NCBI RefSeq assembly: GCF_001507335.1
Contig: NZ_LMAH01000011.1
Span: forward strand, 1-64,000
Direction of reading: 5' to 3'
DNA from: Chryseobacterium sp. JAH
GTDB lineage: Bacteria; Bacteroidota; Bacteroidia; Flavobacteriales; Weeksellaceae
DNA length: 64,000 nt
The notes under the pieces are model-generated. The model saw only the letters and a program-made list of their open reading frames with translations. It did no database searches and was not told where the DNA came from. Made by a program: the position numbers and the translations under genes. The first letter of the stretch is position 1. Each line of letters begins with the position of its first letter. Below are positions 1 to 6,556 of the stretch, piece by piece.

Positions 1-2
1 AA

Positions 3-92
3 GTTGCGGCAAAAGGAAAAGCAAAATTAATTTATAAAATAATCAAAGTGGTTGTAAGAATTTTGGTAGCACTTTGCGATTGGTTCTGCTAA
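3..92 (+). CDS. C-terminal end of a small unknown protein (partial)
   Basis: An open frame enters from the left edge and reads 29 codons to a TAA at 90-92. The visible tail is basic then hydrophobic (YKIIKVVVRILVAL) and ends CDWFC. The start lies outside the window, so nothing can be said about its function. The hairpin at 106-133 follows the stop by 13 bases, which supports a real gene end here. Confidence 0.4.
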   Translation, partial: VAAKGKAKLIYKIIKVVVRILVALCDWFC

Positions 93-105
93 AATTAATA
101 ATCTA

Positions 106-133
106 AAAGCACATGTGTAAAAGCATGTGCTTT
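106..133 (+). terminator. Hairpin terminator after the left-edge gene
   Basis: A perfect 10-bp inverted repeat (aaagcacatg / catgtgcttt) with an 8-base loop lies just after the stop at 92. The T-tract is short, so termination strength is uncertain. Confidence 0.55.
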
Positions 134-146
134 AAACAAATATTTT

Positions 147-344
147 ATGAATATTTCTATAATTCTCCTTGCTATAATTACAATTGTTGCCTTAACATAC
201 TATTTTCTTAAAGATATTATCAGAGTTATTTTCAAAAGAAAAAATTCACACCTGCTGGATAAAATGTCTCTACTGAATCCATTAGAGCCATTGCTTTCCT
301 TCCATCAGGATCTACAAACATCGCAGGATTATTATAAAGAATAA
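147..344 (+). CDS. Small single-pass membrane protein, unknown
   Basis: A 65-codon frame begins with a hydrophobic segment of about 20 residues (roughly residues 3-22), then a basic stretch (FKRKN) and a polar tail ending in DYYKE. This is the layout of a small membrane-anchored protein. I recognise no family. It starts 13 bases after the hairpin at 106-133, and its last 13 bases overlap the end of the opposite-strand Rhs remnant. No purine-rich ribosome site is visible, which is common in this phylum. It could be a chance frame in a decayed region. Confidence 0.35.
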   Translation: MNISIILLAIITIVALTYYFLKDIIRVIFKRKNSHLLDKMSLLNPLEPLLSFHQDLQTSQDYYKE

Positions 345-649
345 TTAAAAGGGGTTATATCAGCTGTGGTTTCCACTAAAGGATCAATTACGCCCCATAT
401 TCCAATATCAGGCATATAGAAACGTGCTCCATAATCATACATTCCCGTCTCTTGTAGTTCCTTCCCAGTGTACTTGTAGTTTTGATATTTTCCCGCTCCA
501 AAATAAGCAGTCCCTGTTTTCAAATGATTCATCCCGAAAGGATAATAATCATTAGCATCCGTTATTTCAAGAACTCCTGTGCTGTTTCTCCCGAAACTTA
601 CCCTCGCATTACCATGGTGATCTTTATACTGGAAAATATAATGATCTTT
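332..649 (-). pseudogene. Rhs repeat-associated core fragment
   Basis: Read on the minus strand without a start codon, this frame carries the signature of the end of an Rhs core: YKDHHGNARVSF, then DYYPFGM, then YTGKELQETGMYDYGARFY and GIWGVIDPL. In intact Rhs proteins this segment lies just before the variable toxic tip. Here the frame opens after a stop at 650-652 and ends right after FNYSL, where NYALNNP-type sequence would be expected. Both the large YD-repeat shell and the tip are missing. It is a roughly 105-codon scrap of a polymorphic toxin protein and cannot be functional alone. The family match is confident; the exact borders are less so. Confidence 0.85.
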
Positions 650-731
650 TTATTGTAAATTCAGCAAGTTGTTTATTTGAAAATGCTAATCACTAACTCT
701 GGAACATTACCTGACTTTTTTATCAATTTAG

Positions 732-1139
732 TCATTTGAAAAATCTTGCACTTGAAAGGATTAGAAGAAAAAGAGCAATACTAGATAATAAAATTAAAAT
801 CGCAAAAATAAAAAATATTATTCTTTTCCACCGAGGAGTGTTTCTATATCGTAACTCTAATTCTTGTAGAGATATAATTGTCATAATATTTTTTTTTATT
901 AAAGGTCTTGTAATTAAAAATTCAATCGGCACCCCTATTAGAAGAAAATAAAATAAGCTTCTAAAACCTAATAAACCATAAATAAGTACAATAATTCCAT
1001 AAATAATAAATGAAATATTAGAAGTAGTTACATTAAGTAAGGTTTCCTTTAAGTTAGCACCTTTAAATTGCCCAATCTTCTGCCCGCAATAATTTATAAA
1101 AAGCCATTTCTTTATTATTGATTTAATTATAAATATGTG
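732..1139 (-). pseudogene. Membrane protein remnant, copy B of a tandem pair
   Basis: The minus-strand frame is open for 136 codons after a stop at 1140-1142, but no ATG is seen before the internal MTIISL. It encodes two hydrophobic blocks: one around SFIIYGIIVLIYGLLGF running into LFYFLLIGV, and a last one around IIFFIFAILILLSSIALFLL. Between them is a soluble loop ending YRNTPRWKR. The C-terminal 40 residues are matched by a second, more decayed copy just upstream (1147-1302). I do not recognise the family. It is either a gene that lost its start or one using a rare start codon. Confidence 0.45.
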
Positions 1140-1146
1140 TTAAAGA

Positions 1147-1302
1147 CTACCAAATTTTGATACTAATTATTACGAAAAAAAGAGCAACACTTGAAAATAT
1201 TATTATAAGAGATAATGTGAAAAATAAAATTCTCTTTCATCTTGGGGTTACGCTGTATAGTTTATATTTTAAAAATTGACTTCTATGTCCATAAAATCCC
1301 AT
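1147..1302 (-). pseudogene. Membrane protein remnant, copy A of a tandem pair
   Basis: This minus-strand stretch reads LYSVTPR, then an in-frame TGA at 1237-1239, then KRILFFTLSLIIIFSSVALF and a TAG at 1147-1149. It aligns without gaps with the C-terminal segment of the copy at 732-1139 (YRNTPRWKR followed by IIFFIFAILILLSSIALF). The Trp codon of copy B is a stop here. An ATG at 1300-1302 would start only a 22-codon peptide before the stop. It is best read as the tail of a duplicated gene whose body has been deleted. Confidence 0.5.
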
Positions 1303-1324
1303 AGAACGAATTTATGACAAAAGG

Positions 1325-1779
1325 TTACAGATTTGTAGTTGATTCTTCAAAATCAAGAATAAATTTTTCTCCAGTAGGTTTTACTACTTTCATTTGCAAT
1401 GAAGCCCTAGGTTTTATTAATGAATCTCCTTTGAAAACTCGTTCTCCCCAGTCCATACCAAATAATTTAATACTATCATTTTGATATATTTCATACGCAG
1501 CACCATGATTGTCCCTGTCAAAATAAATACGCTCACAAAAAACGCGCATCGGCACCTGTTCCAACTTCAATGTTATTTGTTCTGTATGGTCTTTGATTAT
1601 TTCCGCATTCACTCGAATCAAAATTACACCAATTATATAAAATTTCTCTTTATCAATAGTTTCTTTATATCCACCTCCTACAGGTCGACTCCTACATTAT
1701 AAGAATTACTCCAACCCTCCCAATCTTTTAGCTTAAAGCTATGATTTTTAGTAGGTTGCATATCAATTACATCAACAGG
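1325..1779 (-). pseudogene. Frameshifted uncharacterised gene
   Basis: Two minus-strand frames join into one protein-like sequence. The upstream frame (from about 1779) reads VIDMQPTKNHSFKLKDWEGW and then YNVGVDL before a stop near 1680. A second frame overlapping it reads GGGYKETIDKEKFYIIGV and continues through FGMDWGERVFKG to a stop at 1325. There is no ATG at the start of the second frame. The break lies around 1675-1690, where one small indel would rejoin the frames. The family is not recognised. The upstream end is also cut by a stop at 1780-1782. Confidence 0.5.
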
Positions 1780-2010
1780 TTAGGCTTCTTTTTGTATTAA
1801 AAGCTTGATTAAAATAGAAAGAATGATTTTATATTGTGTAAAATTGCAAATTGATATATAAAATTGTAGATAACGACTTGTATCTTGCAGAACTTATCGG
1901 TTAGGGAATTCTAACTTAGTTTAAGCACTGAACTTTGCAGATACAAAACCATCTTTAAATCAAACCCCAAACCTGCCATTTTTGCAAACTATTGTTAGCA
2001 GAAGTTTTTT

Positions 2011-2964
2011 CTATTTGTTTAGTTTTTCTAATTCGGGTAATTCACTTTTATATTTTTCAACGTCCCAAATTAAATTCCAATTTTTAACATAGTCAGAGAT
2101 TGAACCTAAACCAACTTCTGTTCTTCTTTTATCAACATTATCAGGATCAATTAAAGGTAAAACATATTGAGTTTTATTATTTGGATTGGTTCCTATCTGA
2201 CTTCCGTATATTTGTTTTCTACCTTCTCGAATTTCGATTCTGTCAATTAACAAAGCTAAAGAACCTGGATCTGCATTTCCTTTTGCTACCGCTTCTTTCA
2301 TCATTGGTAAATATTTTTTTTGTGTTTCCAAATCTGAATGTTGAATTACGAGAAATAATGCACTATTGGCTTTTGCGCCTACTTTGTCTTTACCAACCCA
2401 ACCTTTTTCATCTAATATTTTTTTTACTTTTAATAAGTTAATTGAGTCTTTCTGAAGTGTTATTTTCCAAAGATCCTGCATTTCTTTAGAATCATCACTG
2501 AAATTTTTTAGAGTTTCATGGATTTGCATTCTATATTTTTGGTCTTCTTCAAGAATTGTCAATAATTCAGCCTGTAATGGTTTGTCATAATTTGCTTCTA
2601 CTAACTTTAATTTTTTTTCTAATTTCTCAACTGTTTTACCCCATTCTTTTTTTAAATGTAAATTTTCTAAATCAGTATCAGAATTTAAGTGCTTTAGATT
2701 TGTCCAGCCTTTTTCTATTGATAAGTTCAACCATTTAAATGCTTTTTTTGTATCTCCTGCTAAAGAAGATGCGCATGCGCCATTATATAAGTGACTTGGA
2801 TTTTCGCTTTCAATTTTAAAAGCTTTATCATATAAATCAGTAGACATTTTATAATCTTTTACTTCATACAATCTATTAGCTTCACTTATTAATTTTGAAT
2901 ATTCTTGAGCATTAACACTCGTGAATAAAAATAATAATAACAAAATATAAATATTGTTTCTCAT
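2011..2964 (-). CDS. Secreted TPR / DUF6624 protein
   Basis: This 317-residue protein has a clear Sec signal peptide at residues 1-20 (hydrophobic core, VNAQ cleavage region). Residues about 25-110 look like tetratricopeptide repeats (ANRLYEVKDYKMSTDLYDKA, then SHLYNGACASSLAGDTKKAF). The C-terminal 130 residues match what I know of DUF6624: GWVGKDKVG, FLVIQHSD, LALLIDRIEIREGRKQIYGSQ, then PDNVDKRRTEVGL. The biochemical role of that domain is unknown; the protein probably acts in the periplasm. It looks intact although it lies inside a decayed region. Its product starts MRNNIY, directly after an A-rich leader. Confidence 0.8.
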   Translation of the reverse strand: MRNNIYILLLLFLFTSVNAQEYSKLISEANRLYEVKDYKMSTDLYDKAFKIESENPSHLYNGACASSLAGDTKKAFKWLNLSIEKGWTNLKHLNSDTDLENLHLKKEWGKTVEKLEKKLKLVEANYDKPLQAELLTILEEDQKYRMQIHETLKNFSDDSKEMQDLWKITLQKDSINLLKVKKILDEKGWVGKDKVGAKANSALFLVIQHSDLETQKKYLPMMKEAVAKGNADPGSLALLIDRIEIREGRKQIYGSQIGTNPNNKTQYVLPLIDPDNVDKRRTEVGLGSISDYVKNWNLIWDVEKYKSELPELEKLNK

Positions 2965-3169
2965 TTTTTTCCTGTATTAAATTCTAGATGTTTTTGTTCC
3001 GTTTTTTTTTACTGTGCTCTAACTTTCAAATTTATCCATTGCATCAATCTGGTAAAGTTATTTCTACTGCTAATATAAAATTTATTTTATTGATTTTATT
3101 ATCAGATAATTCTATTTTAATTTTTATTAGGATGGGCGAATTTAATTTATAAAATCAAACAATCCATCA

Positions 3170-3232
3170 AAATTGCTTGCTTGACTGGCTGCTTTCCTGA
3201 CATCTTGCTTTCTTGATTGCTGTCAATCAAAA
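3170..3232. repeat. Degenerate short repeats (TTGCTTN / CTTGAYTG)
   Basis: Within about 60 bases the plus strand repeats close variants of a TTGCTT / CTTGAYTG unit: attgcttgcttgactgg, then cttgctttcttgattgctg, then tcaatcaaaaaagattgctc. The units are imperfect and irregularly spaced. They lie directly downstream of the broken mobilisation-like gene. They could be iteron-like sites or low-complexity coding remnants. The flanking stretch from 2965 to 3257 shows no gene. Confidence 0.3.
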
Positions 3233-3257
3233 AAGATTGCTCTGCAATACCTTGCGG

Positions 3258-4030
3258 TTATAAGAGTCTTCTTCTCTTTCTTTTATTTTGAATTGGAATA
3301 TCCTCAGCCTCATAATTTGTACTGTTATTAGCGAATTGCAACAGAGAGAAAAGCTGATTTGTGGTCTCAGTATCTTTAAAGATCTCATTGAAGGCTGAAA
3401 ATGGAACCGTATTTTCTTGTGAAATTTTCTGTGCTATTTTTTCCATTTCCGATATGAGCTTTTGCTTATCTGTTCTGTCTAGGTGTGGATTTCTAAATCT
3501 TGAAAATTTGATTTCCCTCTCAACAATGTTAATAACCGAATCCAGATATTTTTTCTTTTCAGAAGCAAAAACGGTCGGGTTAGTCAATAAAACAGCATTT
3601 TTGTTTTTGAATAGATGTACTTGCTTTTGTAAATCAATAATCTTCGTGTTGAGCTCAGTAATTTGTTTTAATTTGAATTCCAACTCCGTTTTATTTTTTA
3701 GAAGTGTGCTTTTGTACGTTCGAAATGCTTTTTCATAATTCTCAATGGTCTTGTCAGTCTTAATTTTTTTAAAACCTAAAAAATCATTTTCCTTTACGAT
3801 CAGCTCCTCCGATTTCTTCGAACCCATTTCAGATTTCATTGTGTCATACCTTTCTTCCAAAACTTTGAGATATTCTTCTTTCTGTGAATCTTAAACTCAA
3901 TCGCTTCCAATCTTCCTTTGGAACCGGAAATCCTTCTTTCCATATTCAGGCATTCAGCTGTGAGATCCTGCATTTTTGAATAATGAAAGGATTGGTGTTT
4001 AAGCGTTTTTCCTGTTTTCAGATCCTTCAT
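3258..4030 (-). pseudogene. Frameshifted coiled-coil gene, possibly relaxase C-terminus
   Basis: Two minus-strand frames form one protein. The first starts at an ATG at 4030 and reads KDLKTGKTLKHQSFHYSKM and so on to EFKIHRKK before drifting to a stop at 3836. The second continues QKEEYLKVLEERYDTMK and runs to 3258. The switch is near 3875-3895 and needs a one-base indel. The joined product is rich in charged residues and heptad-like patterns (coiled coil), and ends in the basic tail KRKRRRLL. That layout resembles the C-terminal half of Bacteroidota mobilisation relaxases, but no catalytic domain is present, so this is only a suggestion. The upstream part of the gene is missing. Confidence 0.4.
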
Positions 4031-4037
4031 CTCTGCG

Positions 4038-4072
4038 AAAACCCCTATAAACTGTCTGTTTATAGGGGTTTT
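4038..4072 (+). terminator. Perfect 15-bp hairpin upstream of the broken gene
   Basis: aaaacccctataaac and its exact complement enclose a 5-base loop (tgtct). On the plus strand the stem runs into atttttta, as in an intrinsic terminator, but no plus-strand gene precedes it. On the minus strand it ends 7 bases before the ATG at 4030. It may be the terminator of a lost gene or mark an element border. Confidence 0.5.
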
Positions 4073-4080
4073 ATTTTTTA

Positions 4081-4100
4081 GGTGCTAAAATGGGTGCTAA
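4081..4100. repeat. Short direct repeat ggtgctaa x2
   Basis: Two identical 8-base units (4081-4088 and 4093-4100) are separated by 4 bases, immediately beyond the hairpin. They could be recombinase binding sites, but nothing in the window proves this. Confidence 0.3.
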
Positions 4101-4164
4101 TAGATTTTTTAGTAAAAACTACATTAACATTACCGAAATTGTGATAGGTCAAAAGATTTAGAAA

Positions 4165-4209
4165 AATTTACTTTTGAGTCAAAAATACTTTTTTACTTAA
4201 AAGTAAATT
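4165..4209. repeat. Imperfect 15-bp inverted repeat
   Basis: aatttacttttgagt (4165-4179) pairs with acttaaaagtaaatt (4195-4209) with one mismatch across a 15-base spacer. It lies downstream of the minus-strand gene at 4240-4503 and could be its terminator or an operator-like site. Confidence 0.3.
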
Positions 4210-4239
4210 GGGATAGAAGTTGTTACTTTACTAATACTT

Positions 4240-4503
4240 TTATACCCAAATTTTATTAAATTGATTCAAATAGTGATCATGAGCTGGTCCGGAATTAAAT
4301 GAAGTATCAAAATACTTCTTTATACCTACTCGGTTGATAATGTCATTCTTAAGATTTGTCAATGAGTGTCTTTTTCTCAAATAATGCTGTATCAATTGGC
4401 AACAGTAGTCAGCAAGAAAATGTCCGAAACAAAACTTTAGAGCATCTATTTTATTTTTATTGCCACACAATAAAGCTTTCCGCTTTGTAATTCCCTTTTC
4501 CAT
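4240..4503 (-). CDS. Small uncharacterised protein
   Basis: An 87-residue frame starts with an ATG after an A-rich leader. It has a basic N-terminus (MEKGITKRKALL), a Cys-containing hydrophobic middle (FGHFLADYCCQLIQHYL) and a polar C-terminus with GPAHDHYLNQF. No family is recognised and no signal peptide is evident. It lies among decayed mobile and toxin genes, so it may be a fragment of a larger protein or a small cargo gene. The coding look is moderate: mixed amino-acid use, no low-complexity runs. Confidence 0.35.
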   Translation of the reverse strand: MEKGITKRKALLCGNKNKIDALKFCFGHFLADYCCQLIQHYLRKRHSLTNLKNDIINRVGIKKYFDTSFNSGPAHDHYLNQFNKIWV

Positions 4504-4626
4504 ATTTTTTTTTCTATCGCTTCTGAGTTAATTATTGGCAAATCGACTGGATTACTACAGTCTAATATTGGAAACTAAAAACTTTTTCCGGTGTATATAA
4601 CGGCGTGGGTTTCTTTTTTTGTTTAA

Positions 4627-4871
4627 AGTATCGAGCAGAAAATACATGAGGGACGCAATGCAAAACGTTTCAGAGAGATGCTTGGAATCGAGCAAGAAGC
4701 TTTAGCCCTAGACTTGGGAATGGGATCAAAAGAAAATTTCTTTACTGGAACAAAAGGATGTGATTGGTTATTCGTTGTTACAAAAAATCTGAAGTATTAA
4801 AACTCCCTGTGGAAGCTTTCCAGAATTTTAATGATGAACAGATTATCAATATTATATCCAATACTTTATAA
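4627..4871 (+). pseudogene. XRE-type helix-turn-helix regulator, two frameshifts
   Basis: Three plus-strand frames join into one recognisable regulator. Frame one reads IHEGRNAKRFREMLGIEQEA then LALDLG. Frame two continues QKKISLLEQKDVIGYSLLQK. Frame three finishes EVLKLPVEAFQNFNDEQIIN to a TAA at 4869-4871. This is the helix-turn-helix pattern of a small XRE-like regulator common in Chryseobacterium. One shift lies near 4730 and another near 4785-4795, and no ATG precedes the first frame. It is a dead gene. Its 3' end overlaps, on the other strand, the end of the displaced Rhs tip. Confidence 0.7.
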
Positions 4872-5222
4872 GATAGCTTTATAACACACTCTATTTCGTA
4901 AACATTCAGTTGTAGCTGCCACACGATACAATCGGGTGAGAGGTTGGATTCGTGATTCTTTTTTCTGAATAATATTGCCTCCTTTTTCAATTGGTACAAT
5001 TTTAAAACTGAAAGTTTTTTAAGAATTTTTTTTAACTTTAGGATGTGCCATTTCTGTTTCAATAATTCAAATACTTTCTTCAACACTAATTTATCAAGAG
5101 TATTAATAGTGTTTATTAAGAAGTTGTTTTTGGGTATAGCAGTCCTGATCCGTCGACATATTTCTCTTTTTTTACCCTTATGCATATAGTAAATAATATT
5201 TCTCGTCCATCTGGAGACGTAT
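4778..5222 (-). pseudogene. Displaced Rhs toxin tip, frameshifted
   Basis: Immediately after the stop of the lipoprotein gene the minus strand reads KYTSPDGREILF, the conserved sequence at the junction between an Rhs core and its variable tip (usual form KYVDPDGRE). It continues KEKYVDGSGLLYPKTTS to a stop near 5115. An overlapping frame continues AIPKNNFLINTINTLDKL and runs to 4778, so at least one indel has broken it. No core precedes it. This is the arrangement of displaced or orphan tips in polymorphic toxin loci. The toxic activity cannot be assigned. Confidence 0.55.
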
Positions 5223-5231
5223 ATTTAGATA

Positions 5232-5708
5232 TTAGTATCTGAAAAAATTATCAACTGTCATAAAGTTCTGAACAAAAAGCGTATCAACATTTTTCCGATT
5301 TTTATCATACTTATAGAAATTGCTCACTCCCTTTTTCTTAATAATCCACTGTGACAACTCACCATTTGCATATATTGTATCATTACAATTATTTACAAAT
5401 GCATAATCGTACGAAAAATCATCAAGAGACTCAACTTTATTAAATGTACTGATGGAACTGTAGAATTTGTCAATTGGAGTTTTGATAATTCTAAAAGAAA
5501 ATTCGTTATAAACATGTCCCAGTCCCCAAAAAGATTTTTCGTTAAGTAAGGAATCATTACCATTTTGAAGAAATTTGTAACATACAAATCTATCACATCC
5601 TATAACAATATTGTCTATTTTTGTAATATCATTCTTTTTTACCTTTTTAGAGGAAATATTACAGGAGTTAAATATAATTAATGGGATTAAAAAAAGTACT
5701 TTTTTCAT
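5232..5708 (-). CDS. Lipoprotein, candidate immunity protein of an Rhs tip
   Basis: This 158-residue protein has a lipoprotein signal: basic start, hydrophobic core and lipobox ending at Cys16 (LIIFNSC). The mature part is polar and Ser/Asp/Asn rich (for example SLDDFSYDYAFVNNCNDTIY), with no family that I recognise. The gene starts at the end of the broken Rhs tip upstream and is followed directly by a second Rhs tip. This is the position in which immunity genes lie in polymorphic toxin loci, so an immunity role is inferred from position only. It is intact, unlike its neighbours. Confidence 0.55.
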   Translation of the reverse strand: MKKVLFLIPLIIFNSCNISSKKVKKNDITKIDNIVIGCDRFVCYKFLQNGNDSLLNEKSFWGLGHVYNEFSFRIIKTPIDKFYSSISTFNKVESLDDFSYDYAFVNNCNDTIYANGELSQWIIKKKGVSNFYKYDKNRKNVDTLFVQNFMTVDNFFRY

Positions 5709-6116
5709 AATTATTTGTCTTTTTTATTAATTTTTGGATCTGACATTTTGCATTTTTACCACCACGACTAGATTTTGTTTCTTCATCTAAAATACTATTT
5801 ATAATATTTGTATCGTCAACAGCAGCTTTTTCTTCAAGAGCTTTTTTTAGAAGGAGGAACAGGAAGACCTGAATTGTAAACATATTTTTGTTCTCACCGT
5901 TTCGCATATAATATATAATGATTTCTCTCTCATCTGGATCTTTGTATATAATTGGATTATTTGCAGCATATGCATAAGGTGATACCGAAGATAATTTTGT
6001 AGTAGCTGGATCCACCGACATTCAAAAACTTCTATTCCAATCATAATAACTCGCAACATCATAATAAAGTCCCGTTTGTAAATCCGTTTCTTTACCCTCG
6101 TGACCATTAGCAATTT
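5668..6116 (-). pseudogene. Rhs core end plus toxin tip, with stop and frameshifts
   Basis: The minus strand reads GKETDLQTGLYYDVASYYDW, then an in-frame TGA at 6022-6024, then MSVDPATTKLSSVSPYAYAANNP and YKDPDEREIIIYY. This is the Rhs core/tip junction with the usual G of DPDG replaced by E. The tip is also broken: a second frame holds KYVYNSGLPVPPSKK (about 5845-5890), whereas the flanking sequence lies in the first frame, which implies compensating indels, one at an A7 tract. A third possible shift near the end would place a TAA just before the lipoprotein ATG. The upstream core is missing beyond about 6117. Confidence 0.75.
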
Positions 6117-6260
6117 CTATAATATAACATCCTTAGAAATACCAAAAAGAATGGTGGCTTCAGTAACAGTAATATAAGGGCGTATTTGTATATCTGTAAT
6201 TTTTAATGCAAACTGCTTTAATACTTCATTTTGCTTATCAATTTTTGTTTTGCTTTAGAA
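6117..6260 (-). pseudogene. Helix-turn-helix (excisionase-like) N-terminal fragment
   Basis: A minus-strand frame of 45 codons reads KQNEVLKQFALKITDIQ and then RPYITVTEATILFGISKDVI before a TAG at 6117-6119. The segment ITVTEATILFGISKDVI has the pattern of the first helices of an excisionase- or MerR-like winged helix (consensus like LTVKEAAELLGVSKxTI). The recognition helix and wing are gone, and Rhs sequence follows directly. An adjacent frame (DKFSKAKQKLISK) probably holds its N-terminus, so it is also frameshifted. Assignment is tentative. Confidence 0.4.
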
Positions 6261-6492
6261 AATTTGTCATTACAGAATTTCGTGCAAAATCTAATTAGAA
6301 TCGTTTTAACTTCAAAAGGCCTTTAACAGTGTTCGCAAATTTGCGGAATTTTCAGTTTACTAAATCAATAATTATAATAATTTAGAAGCCAAATTTTCAC
6401 ATAATACTTTTAAGATATACCTTCTCACCAAATAAAAAGCAGTACAATTAGGTTACAAAAACATGCTAAAACACCAGCTGTACAGAAACAAA

Positions 6493-6526
6493 AAAGCCGC
6501 CTTAGAATGAAATCTAAGGCGGCTTT
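6493..6526 (-). terminator. Terminator of dnaK
   Basis: A perfect 14-bp stem (aaagccgccttaga / tctaaggcggcttt) with a 6-base loop lies 30 bases past the dnaK stop. On the minus strand it runs into ttttttg. This is a strong intrinsic terminator. Confidence 0.9.
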
Positions 6527-6556
6527 ATGATATTTAGCTATTTTTGCTAATCAAAT

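Noticed and set aside
147..344. Treating the small membrane frame as a toxin of a toxin-antitoxin pair
   Set aside because: There is no partner gene and no recognised family; it is listed only as an unknown frame.
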